Shown one piece after another: positions 17,974 through 25,249 of a stretch of 64,000 nucleotides of DNA (position 1 is the first letter of the stretch; every line of letters starts with the position of its first letter). Origin of the DNA: JAFGXT01 sp963677165 (GTDB lineage: Bacteria; Verrucomicrobiota; Lentisphaeria; Victivallales; SZUA-371). The notes under the pieces are model-generated. The model was not told where the DNA came from. It did no database searches and was given only the letters and a program-made list of their open reading frames with translations. The DNA lies in NCBI GenBank assembly GCA_963677165.2, contig CAXXSX010000002.1, positions 2,170,001 through 2,234,000 on the forward strand. Direction: 5' to 3'. Made by a program: the position numbers and the translations under genes.

Positions 17974-20442
17974 TTATTTTCTGGAAGGAATCTCAGCGTG
18001 CCTTGAATAGCATTTCCCTTTAAGTTCCGGCAGCCACTTTTCCAGTCCGGCCCAACGGAAGTATGAAGCTCCGTCTCCATTTAAGTCTCGCAAAACATTT
18101 ACCTGCTCAATCAACTGATTACTGTCTCGAAGCCTTCCATGTGAAGATATCACTCCTATTGTTACCATGCAGGGAACTTTGGAGTCCGCTTTCCGGCAGG
18201 TATCAATCTGACGTTTGCTCCATACACGGAATCTCAGCATATCATAGATGTAGCTGGTGGGATAGACAATATCCAGGTAACCTTTCTTTACCCATTCCAC
18301 GTAATTCTGGTGGTATTCCGCCCATTTCATTTCTCCACTGTATTTATTACCTTGGACATAAGCAGATATTTTGATGTCAGGATTGATCTTGCGTAATCTT
18401 TCACTTATTTGCCTAACCATGTCAGTTAAGTGATTTCCTGTCCATTTGAACCATTTTATAAAATCTTTTGAACCAAATTTAAATGTGCGGGGATCTTTAC
18501 CAAATTCCTGCTGGTATATTTCAGCTCCACGGTCACTTGGTCCGAAACTCAACCGGCAGTAGTCCAGGCATACTCCATCGACCTTGTACTTCTCTACCAG
18601 TTCAGCTATGGATTCGATGCGATAAGCTTTCACTTCGGGGATAGACGGATCGAGCCAACCTTTTTTTTTTGATCCTGCACGCATTGCCCAGTCAGGGTGA
18701 TCTTTCAGAATCCCCATTATTTTCTCTGCTCCTTCAGGAAGAGTACAGGCAATAACGTGAAACTTGATATTTGCTTTGCTGCACTCATTCCTGAATTCTG
18801 CAATCGGGTCATATGTCTTGAATATACGACGAAAATATTGATTGTCGATATTGTAGTTGGCCCAGGCGCGGTTTCCCAAGGCAAAAGGGGTAAGGATATT
18901 AATATTGGATTCCTTTGCTTTTCTGACAATCTCTTTTATTTGCGTTTTGCCTTTTACTGGATCTTTTGACAGTATGTTATGGGGTGAAATAAATATCATT
19001 CTGCCTTCGATTTCAGGTTCTTTTGTTTTATTTGTTATTGGTTTTACGCTGAATCCCGGAACTGAGCTGTTCCCGGTAAATTCAGCATTTATCTGGTTTA
19101 TCTTTTTGCCTGTTGGGGTCATCGCCGTAACCATAGCTGAAATTTTTATGTTCTCCGGCTTTTTGTCGAATTGTCCTGTAAACCATCCCTGTGGAATGTC
19201 GTAGTTATCAAACATTTGAGTAGTTGCAAGCTTTTCGCCATCTACTGCAACATTGAGGGACGTTACTTTGTTTATATCAAATGTATCTCCCTCTCCATCG
19301 GTGATCTTTATCTTGAACGCAAATTTCCCTTTTGCTTTCCAGTCTGCCTGGAAAGAATCAATAGCTATTGAAAACTTGCTCAGGTCGGCGAGAGTAAAAA
19401 GACTGTTGCGGTTTGATTCTGATATTTCCACTTGCTGTTTCCCGAATACACTTGCCTCGGGGTGAACAAGAGCACTAACACTCTGTGATAATCCCAGAGA
19501 TTTTCCTTCTGGTGAATAAATATGAAAGTAGTGATGGCCTCTTATTGAGCCAGGTCCTTTGGTTATATCATCGAAATAACGTGTATCTCTGGAAGTAAAT
19601 GTAACCTGGGCCTGTTTTTTCCCTTTCGAAGTTAAGTCAAGTTTTTCATTTGACCAGCCCAGGGACATTTTCAATGATTTTAGATTAAATACATACCAAT
19701 AACATGCTCCCAGGTCTGAAGACAAATAACAGTTTCCTGGCTTCATCACCTGATAATTACAGGTCATACTCAAACCTTTCAGGGAGTTTTTCCCGGTATA
19801 ATGAAACAGGTCTGCATTTGTTCGAAGTAAATTGATATCTACAACAGCATTTATTTTCTGTTTTGGCATCTTGATCGGAATACGCCATACATGATTATTC
19901 TGCTCCATTGAATCCTCAAAACCGTCAGATGCTAATATTCCATTTCTGTCATCAGCATGGACCAACTTGATATCGTCAAACCAGCTGTTTCCCGGAGCAA
20001 GGAAACTTCCTGCTGCAAAGCGTACAAAGTGTATTCCTTCAGGAATAACTGTAGTTCTTTCATAATATTTCCAGTCATGTTTACCGCCGGAATATAAGCC
20101 GTGGGAAGTTCCTTTGTATTTTCCAGATTTATCGAGATACTGCAGCATGATTCTTGAATCCTGCCTGTTTTTTGTGTCAGCTTTTACATAACCACTGAGT
20201 ATGTATTTACCTTTCGGATTTACCGCTATCTTTTCATTACGAAGGAAGAGACATTTGTCTTTTGGAGACATGGCAATAGTATGTAATGCGTATGCTCCTG
20301 ACTTTTTTTCGGTCCCCTGAACCGTTCCTGTCCCATTTCCCTGTTGCCATTTTATGTTCCAGTTGTCAGAGACTGCGTCAGCAAATACTGTAGTTGCTGA
20401 CAGTGCAGTTATTAATGTATATATAAACTTCTTTGGTAACAT
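17974..20442 (-). CDS. Secreted GHL10-type glycoside hydrolase with an N-terminal binding region
   Basis: About 822 residues with a signal peptide (KKFIYTLITALSATTVFADA). The first 180 residues look like a carbohydrate-binding jelly roll (GNSWFDDIKLVHADD is its typical last strand). Residues 190-470 are beta-rich and of unknown family. From about 480 a GHL10/PF02638-like TIM barrel follows: GRMIFISPHNI, HVIACTLPEGAE, KVDGVCLDYCRLSFG and DIVYPTSYIYDM. It resembles the middle domain of the 5084-8320 protein. The ATG at 20442 is preferred because AAAGGAA lies about seven bases upstream. It probably attacks the polymer outside the cell. Confidence 0.75.
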   Translation of the reverse strand: MLPKKFIYTLITALSATTVFADAVSDNWNIKWQQGNGTGTVQGTEKKSGAYALHTIAMSPKDKCLFLRNEKIAVNPKGKYILSGYVKADTKNRQDSRIMLQYLDKSGKYKGTSHGLYSGGKHDWKYYERTTVIPEGIHFVRFAAGSFLAPGNSWFDDIKLVHADDRNGILASDGFEDSMEQNNHVWRIPIKMPKQKINAVVDINLLRTNADLFHYTGKNSLKGLSMTCNYQVMKPGNCYLSSDLGACYWYVFNLKSLKMSLGWSNEKLDLTSKGKKQAQVTFTSRDTRYFDDITKGPGSIRGHHYFHIYSPEGKSLGLSQSVSALVHPEASVFGKQQVEISESNRNSLFTLADLSKFSIAIDSFQADWKAKGKFAFKIKITDGEGDTFDINKVTSLNVAVDGEKLATTQMFDNYDIPQGWFTGQFDKKPENIKISAMVTAMTPTGKKINQINAEFTGNSSVPGFSVKPITNKTKEPEIEGRMIFISPHNILSKDPVKGKTQIKEIVRKAKESNINILTPFALGNRAWANYNIDNQYFRRIFKTYDPIAEFRNECSKANIKFHVIACTLPEGAEKIMGILKDHPDWAMRAGSKKKGWLDPSIPEVKAYRIESIAELVEKYKVDGVCLDYCRLSFGPSDRGAEIYQQEFGKDPRTFKFGSKDFIKWFKWTGNHLTDMVRQISERLRKINPDIKISAYVQGNKYSGEMKWAEYHQNYVEWVKKGYLDIVYPTSYIYDMLRFRVWSKRQIDTCRKADSKVPCMVTIGVISSHGRLRDSNQLIEQVNVLRDLNGDGASYFRWAGLEKWLPELKGKCYSRHAEIPSRK

Positions 20443-20475
20443 GTCTATTCCTTTCATACTTTCTTGATTCCGAAA

Positions 20476-21207
20476 TTATTTGAATTTGAATCTGCCACAA
20501 GTGTCGTACCAGTTGGCACTGAGCCAGTCCGGGGTTATACGTTGTGAGGATACATGTCCGTCGGTCCAGCTCATATTGATTGTACCTGTCTGTGCATCAG
20601 TACTGCCTGGATGCCTTGCCGCCATGCGATTTGTATTCAACTCTTGATAGCCCCTGCTAGTATCCGTTGTTGAATAATAGCTGTCTCCAAGCATCATGGT
20701 GCTTGACGGCTGTTTGAGCATTGTAATCTTTACTGGCTGGGTTTTTCCCAGGCTGCTGTCTACATCACGCTGGAAATGACGCCATGAAAGGTATTCATTA
20801 AGGCCGTATGACATGTAAAGTTCATTGTACCTGTAAGTTTCATAGTCAAATCTGTGTGTAGGACATATGAACATACCACCGGTTTGAGTCTTTTTCATAT
20901 ATTTCTTATAGGCGTCGTGAGTTGATTCGCTCAATCCAATTCCCGGCATTATTAAATTAGGCCAGTAGATTGGATCGCCGTTTACGTCATTTCCGGGCTC
21001 TAACGGTGGGAAATAATCTTTGCTGTCGTCTATATACATAAGCATAGCACTACTCAATCCTTTGAGCTTGTTTACGCAAGAAATCTTTTTCGCTGTTTCC
21101 CGGGCTTTGTTTAAACTCGGTAAGAGCATTCCTGCCAAAGTTGCGATAACGGCTATTACGACGAGGAGTTCAATGAGTGTGAAACTTCTTCTTTTGTATC
21201 GTTTCAT
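20476..21207 (-). CDS. Pseudopilin-like protein with H-x9-DG motif
   Basis: Begins with a prepilin-like N terminus (KRRS then FTLIELLVVIAVIATLAGML) in which the residue before the expected cleavage is Ser, not Gly. The 243-residue protein ends with a region containing ARHPGST and SWTDGHVSSQ, the H-x9-DG pattern common in PVC-group pseudopilin-like proteins. These are thought to be membrane-anchored or pilus-like surface proteins, but their job is not established. It sits between the regulator and the secreted glycosidase and is probably co-transcribed with them. Confidence 0.85.
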   Translation of the reverse strand: MKRYKRRSFTLIELLVVIAVIATLAGMLLPSLNKARETAKKISCVNKLKGLSSAMLMYIDDSKDYFPPLEPGNDVNGDPIYWPNLIMPGIGLSESTHDAYKKYMKKTQTGGMFICPTHRFDYETYRYNELYMSYGLNEYLSWRHFQRDVDSSLGKTQPVKITMLKQPSSTMMLGDSYYSTTDTSRGYQELNTNRMAARHPGSTDAQTGTINMSWTDGHVSSQRITPDWLSANWYDTCGRFKFK

Positions 21208-21277
21208 TTCTATTTTTCCTTATATTTTTTTGTCTTCTGCATCCTGTCAACGTGCTGCGCAGTCACACTGATTTGTG

Positions 21278-22372
21278 CTATTTTTTATATTTTTCAAAAG
21301 TTTCTCCATCACAAAAACTAAGTTTAAGGTTTATGTGTACCGGCTCCGCAACTTTATTTTCAATGATATCCATCAGACAGTTTGCTGCGGTTGCCCCGAA
21401 TTCCTGTTTGTTCGGACTTATAAAACCGGTAATTGGTCGCGCCTTATAACTGTTTCTCTCAAAATTAATCATCACTACAGATATATCATCAGGACACTTT
21501 ATTTCTCGTCGTTCAAATGCAGCCATTATTCCCTCGGCGTATTTATAATGGAACGCCAAAATCACTGAAGGGGGATTTATATGACTCATTAACTCGTTTA
21601 CCAGAATATCATACTCTTCTGGAGTGTTGTCATTTATTCGCTTTACATTAGACGGAGTGTAAAGTCCTTTTTGGGTCATTGCTGACCGATAACCGTCGAA
21701 AAAGTGCTGGTAAAGCATTCTGTTTTCATCTGAGCCGACTGCAACAATTTCTTTATGTCCTTTGTCGGCCAGTCCATTTACGATGCGTTCTATTTCTTCA
21801 ATGCTGAATTCTTCAACAAAGTTTACCGCATCAAAATTTGTAGCGCGGTTTATCATGCAGTATTTTATTTTTTTATGCATCCCGGAAATGAAGAATGACT
21901 CCATTACTGCTTCACGTCCTCCCGGAAGAACAACTCCGCCAAGCTCATGGTCGGCAACAATTTCATCCCAGGATTTTCCTATATTAGGAATAGGAATTAA
22001 AGTATATCCACGCTTTGCACATGCCTGAAGAGCTCCATAAAAGACAGAATACCAGACCGGAGAGTCCGCCTGGGTAAGGCTTGAATTTTCATTCTCAAGC
22101 ATTGGCAGGTAGATACCCAGGTGAGGCTTTGTTTGTTTTCGTTGTGGTATTTGCGAAACAACAGATCCGAAACCACGCTTTCGCATTATAATACCTTTAC
22201 GTACAAGTTGAGACATTGCAGTGTTTATCGTCTCTTTTGACACTGAATAACTTGCAGAAAGCTGTACTGTTGACGGGAGTTTCTTTAAATGTGAAAACTC
22301 TCCGTCAATAATCCTTCGCTTTATATCTTCCGCTACGATTGCGGCTTTACTGTCAAATAATGTCTTTGTCAT
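21278..22372 (-). CDS. Transcriptional regulator: GntR-type DNA-binding domain with LacI-type sensor
   Basis: Residues 1-75 form a GntR-like winged helix (AEDIKRRIIDGEF, LSASYSVSKETINTAMSQL, GSVV). Residues 85-360 form a periplasmic-binding-protein fold of the LacI/GalR kind (HLGIYLP, GGVVLPGG, CPDDISVVMINFER, FGATAANCLMDII). AraR is the classic example of this mix. It heads the minus-strand locus, 70 bases before the pseudopilin gene. Its promoter lies among three copies of AAAAGACT, one of them a perfect palindrome, which suggests self-control and control of the whole locus by a sugar ligand. Confidence 0.88.
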   Translation of the reverse strand: MTKTLFDSKAAIVAEDIKRRIIDGEFSHLKKLPSTVQLSASYSVSKETINTAMSQLVRKGIIMRKRGFGSVVSQIPQRKQTKPHLGIYLPMLENENSSLTQADSPVWYSVFYGALQACAKRGYTLIPIPNIGKSWDEIVADHELGGVVLPGGREAVMESFFISGMHKKIKYCMINRATNFDAVNFVEEFSIEEIERIVNGLADKGHKEIVAVGSDENRMLYQHFFDGYRSAMTQKGLYTPSNVKRINDNTPEEYDILVNELMSHINPPSVILAFHYKYAEGIMAAFERREIKCPDDISVVMINFERNSYKARPITGFISPNKQEFGATAANCLMDIIENKVAEPVHINLKLSFCDGETFEKYKK

Positions 22373-22395
22373 ATTAATACCTTCGTTTTGATGTC

Positions 22396-22423
22396 ATTAT
22401 ATGAATCAGCTACGGGATGTCAA
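22396..22423 (-). promoter_or_regulatory. sigma70-type promoter of the GntR/LacI regulator and its operon
   Basis: Reading the minus strand, TTGACA (22423-22418) and TATAAT (22401-22396) match the consensus exactly with a 16-base spacer. It lies 24 bases upstream of the regulator's ATG at 22372. Confidence 0.8.
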
Positions 22424-22436
22424 TTCAATTTGCTAA

Positions 22437-22534
22437 AAAAAGACTAAAAAACTGTTTTTTTGAGCTTGAAAACTATTAGATTATTGTGGTGAAAAGACTG
22501 TTATTTTACTCAAAAGACTAATTATTAGTCTTTT
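22437..22534. promoter_or_regulatory. Candidate operator cluster for the GntR/LacI regulator
   Basis: AAAAGACT occurs at about 22439-22446, 22492-22499 and 22512-22519. The last is half of a perfect 23-base palindrome (22512-22534) made of 11-base arms AAAAGACTAAT around a single T. The cluster lies directly upstream of the TTGACA/TATAAT promoter. Binding by the adjacent regulator is inference. A hairpin terminator for some plus-strand transcript is a weaker alternative. Confidence 0.6.
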
Positions 22535-23120
22535 AAATAAAATGTAAGCGTCATATCTGACGCATTTATGCGTGCGTGATGTGGGGTGCTATGTTTTCCG
22601 AGTAAAAAATAAATCATTCGTGGTAACATGCGATTGGACGACCAATGAAACGGAACGGGAAACGTACGCTGGAATTATGACAGGAAAGCGGTCTTGATAA
22701 AAAGTTTAATACACTGAACATAATATTCCGAAACAAGTGTTTCCATTATCATTTCTGAAAATATTATCCAAGTATTATTAAGTCGCATAATGAGTCATGT
22801 TCTGATTCATCAAGCAGTAAAAACCCTTCCTCAAGGAAGCCGATTCCCAGGAGGAAGGAAATGTTTAATTTTTTCCCGAAGGAAATAGGGGGCGAGGCTC
22901 CTGTAGCAATTTCCCGAGAAAGTTTGTAAAATCGACGAATGGACTCGAAAACCAATGTCCATTTTGGGGAAGGTATCTGGAAATCTCGGTGCCATTTTGA
23001 GTTAAATAACTGATAATAAGAAGATAACAGAGGAAATGCAGTTCTGGTAATTACCAGTTTGTTCTGAGAGAATCAGTCTGGAGAGAGAGAAAACGTCAAA
23101 AATAATGTTTTTTAGGCTGG
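22535..23120. other. Intergenic stretch without a recognisable gene
   Basis: Only short open frames of no recognisable family occur here, on both strands. None has a convincing ribosome site. The stretch looks like decayed DNA at the right flank of the proposed island. Confidence 0.5.
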
Positions 23121-23258
23121 CATAACCAGAACTGGCGTGAGTTCTATATCCTTTTAGCTGAACGGGCTATGCGCCATAAGTGCTTTGGGATGAGAGATTA
23201 TGCTAAAAAGAAAAATGGTACAGCAGTTGGTGGCTTGAGGGAAAATCTCTTAGGTTGA
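23121..23258 (+). pseudogene. Coding remnant of unknown family
   Basis: A 45-codon open stretch reads like protein (HNQNWREFYILLAERAMRHK, then CFGMRDYAKKKNG, then AVGGLRENLLG) and ends in TGA, but has no start; stops occur just upstream. I do not recognise the family. It precedes another remnant and is probably debris from a lost gene. Confidence 0.3.
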
Positions 23259-23338
23259 TATTTGAAAGGAACATGTTTATTGGAATCCGGGCGATGTTGC
23301 GTCGCCGTCGTAAAAATAATCTGACTTCCTGTCAGGTT

Positions 23339-23598
23339 GAAACTCTGCTTATACATTCGATGCAGAACTGGTCAGTCCGAGATCAATGGCAAAAGCGCTG
23401 AACAGACTTCGCGAAGATGAAGACCTGGAGATCCCTGATAATATCGCTCATGCGCAACAGTCCTATGCGGCATTCAAAATATCATCAGCTCCGGCAGTAC
23501 TGGATATATTCTCAACCCATCCGGCACTGGAACGCCGTATCGAACGACTGCAATCCATGCAGAAAGCAACAGTATTACCAGAGCTTTCAGAAGCATAA
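23339..23598 (+). pseudogene. HtpX-like (M48) metalloprotease, C-terminal remnant
   Basis: The open part reads YTFDAELVSPRSMAKALNRL and later DIFSTHPALERRIERLQSM, matching the end of HtpX membrane proteases (the xxDA-L motif with a metal-ligand region, and FSTHPP-ERI). Everything upstream, including the HExxH site, is missing, and the frame is closed just before. About 85 of some 290 residues remain. Confidence 0.6.
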
Positions 23599-23747
23599 AT
23601 AATCATCCCCTAACGTTGACTTGAGCGTGAAACTTGTGTTCAGCCAAGTCAACAACTTAATGGCGTAATACTAAATATATGATTTTCCACACAACTATTT
23701 TTTTATGATTTTGAGGAATATAAAAGAGCGACATTAACAATAAACTC

Positions 23748-23776
23748 TTGATTTTCTAAGAAAAATATTCCATAAT
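23748..23776 (+). promoter_or_regulatory. sigma70-type promoter of the LexA-like gene
   Basis: TTGATT (23748-23753) and CATAAT (23771-23776) are separated by 17 bases, 36 bases before the ATG at 23813, which has GGGAGGA just in front. Confidence 0.6.
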
Positions 23777-23812
23777 GATACTTCATGTGAATTTTCCAAA
23801 TGGGAGGAATGA

Positions 23813-24397
23813 ATGAAAGGTCTTACTGTAAAACAGCAAAATATTCTAAACTTTATAACGGAGTTTGAAAATAAGGAAGGAATGGCTCCAACCGTTTATG
23901 AGATTGCCAATCACTCCGGAATTAAAACTTCTACCGTATTTGCACATCTTCGAGCACTTAAACAGAAAGGAAAAATAAGCCGTTCCAGCAAAGCACGAAG
24001 CCTTAAAGTCATCAAGGCAAATTCCAAGACAAATACTTTCCTATCTGCAGGCACTGCACCATTGGAAAATACATATAGAGAAACCGGAGAGTATTATCTT
24101 GATAAAAGTCAGGCTGAATTAGAGCCGCATTTTGCATTTCGGATCCCCGATAATTCCATGTCAGATTTCGGAATCTATTCAGAGGACGTTGTGATTGTCC
24201 ACATAGACCAAGAGCCCAAACCGGGAGACCTGACTGTTATTAAGATGGACAGTAAAACGGTACTTCGATGTTTTTACCCAACTTCAAATAGTAGGATTGA
24301 ATTACGCCCGGCAAATCCAGCTTATCAAAGCCAGATTTGCAATCCAGCAGATATCAAAATCCGTGGGGTAGTTACCGGCCTCCAACGAAAATACTAA
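23813..24397 (+). CDS. LexA-like repressor lacking autocleavage residues
   Basis: 194 residues, the LexA length and layout. The winged helix (1-65) has LTVKQQNILNFI, APTVYEIANHSGIKTS and VFAHLRALKQKGKI. The S24-like domain (about 75-190) has FAFRIPDNSMSDFGI with the nucleophile at Ser115. In LexA a Lys in TVKR completes the dyad; here the same strand reads TVLRCF with Leu151. The hinge reads FLSAGTAPLEN and shows no Ala-Gly at the position of the usual cleavage site. It should still dimerise and bind DNA, but not be inactivated by RecA-driven self-cleavage. Located at the right end of the proposed island, it may be the element's own regulator rather than the SOS LexA. Confidence 0.8.
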   Translation: MKGLTVKQQNILNFITEFENKEGMAPTVYEIANHSGIKTSTVFAHLRALKQKGKISRSSKARSLKVIKANSKTNTFLSAGTAPLENTYRETGEYYLDKSQAELEPHFAFRIPDNSMSDFGIYSEDVVIVHIDQEPKPGDLTVIKMDSKTVLRCFYPTSNSRIELRPANPAYQSQICNPADIKIRGVVTGLQRKY

Positions 24398-24439
24398 AAA
24401 CGTTCTGCTATTTGATTTTCAACTAGAACGTTGTATTTT
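24397..24439 (+). terminator. Hairpin downstream of the LexA-like gene
   Basis: AACGTTCT (24399-24406) pairs with AGAACGTT (24425-24432), with an 18-base loop and a following GTATTTT. It lies directly after the stop codon and is a modest intrinsic terminator. Confidence 0.5.
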
Positions 24440-24442
24440 AGA

Positions 24443-24570
24443 ATTGATGGTATCAATAAGCTTTGAAGATTGCAGAAAAATGCTGAATTGGAAGGCTAGA
24501 AAAGGTGCCATTCGGTACCGTTTTTTGTTGCTTGTTTTTTTAGCGTGGATATGGCTATATTCGATATTTT
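24443..24570 (+). repeat. Intergenic repeat, copy A (128 bases)
   Basis: Starts with the inverted repeat ATTGAT-GGT-ATCAAT and ends with a 23-base block beginning GATATGGCTATA. Both ends are identical in copy B at 45679-45801. The middle shares GGTRCC followed by a GTAC-containing arm and a T-rich run. The conserved boundaries suggest a discrete, possibly mobile, non-coding element. Confidence 0.65.
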
Positions 24571-24631
24571 TGAACTTAAAAAGTCAAAGTTACAGCAATT
24601 TTGAGGCAAAATGAGTTAGGCTCTGGATTCT

Positions 24632-24645
24632 CTCCTTCGGCACCA
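24632..24645 (+). repeat. tRNA-Leu 3'-end fragment, right copy of the candidate attachment site
   Basis: CTCCTTCGGCACCA is identical to 2047-2060, including the CCA. The bases before it match the tRNA T arm only partly, and no tRNA can be folded here. An integrase N-terminal stub starts 95 bases downstream. Confidence 0.6.
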
Positions 24646-24739
24646 ACTTTCCTTTACCTCAATTTCTTGCTCAAATTTCACGATAATTCAAGGTTTTAGT
24701 GGCGAAGAAACGGTTTTGTACCCTTTTCGGTGAAAAGCT

Positions 24740-25090
24740 ATGCCTGAAAAGAGCTATCTCTATCGCCGTGGCCACTGGTACTACTTTCGTCTTCATGTAC
24801 CACAGAGGCTGATACCGCACGGTTACGATATTGACTTTAGGAAATGTTCGCTTGACTCTGATCGCATTGGCGTTGGGAATGGTTGGATCTTTCATTTCAT
24901 TGTTCGCGTCAAGATCATTAAAATAAATATCTTTCTATATGTAAATAGCTCACATTTTGAGCTTAATCGAATTTTTACACCACGCTGTTTTTTCTCCATT
25001 ACGATCATCGTCATTCTGGAGTCTCTGTTGCTTGCTATTATGACAAAGTCGAAAAAAAGGCTATCAGGGTACTTGCAAAAATGTTATTGA
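24740..25090 (+). pseudogene. Tyrosine recombinase (integrase), N-terminal stub
   Basis: The first 35-40 codons (MPEKSYLYRRGHWYYFRLHV, then PQRLIPHGYDI) match the short N-terminal domain found at the start of many tyrosine integrases (DUF6538-like: YL-RRG-WYFR-RVP). After FRKCSL the sequence no longer resembles an integrase and becomes hydrophobic and low-complexity to the stop. The SAM-like and catalytic domains with R-H-R-Y are absent. Its place next to a tRNA 3' fragment is the normal place for an island integrase. Confidence 0.65.
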
Positions 25091-25249
25091 ACAATAATAT
25101 TATATACATATTGTTATTAATATTATTAATAAATTAACAATTTGTATCACCGCTAGTCAAGCGTTTATAATTGACTTGATCGGATATCTACACTAAGTTG
25201 TAGTAGATAAACATTTGACGATGGCAGAATGGAACACAGGAGTTAAGCA
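25091..25249 (+). promoter_or_regulatory. Upstream region of the GPH symporter gene with nested inverted repeats
   Basis: TTATTAAT/ATTAATAA (25114-25132) forms an AT-only inverted repeat. AGTCAA (25155-25160) pairs with TTGACT (25171-25176), which can also serve as a -35 box. TATCTAC (25185-25191) pairs with GTAGATA (25203-25209). The position before the ATG at 25250 suggests a promoter with one or two operators, possibly for the XylR-type regulator at 38.1 kb. No good -10 is evident. Confidence 0.4.

Noticed and set aside
22512..22534. Reading the 23-base palindrome as a terminator
   Set aside because: Its arms are also half sites that recur twice next to a regulator promoter, and no plus-strand gene ends just before it.
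22764..22955. 63-codon minus-strand frame in the decayed region
   Set aside because: It has no start signal and no recognisable family, and lies in a stretch full of remnants.
24671..24895. 74-codon minus-strand frame opposite the integrase stub
   Set aside because: The plus strand reads as an integrase N terminus with matching motifs; the opposite frame has none.
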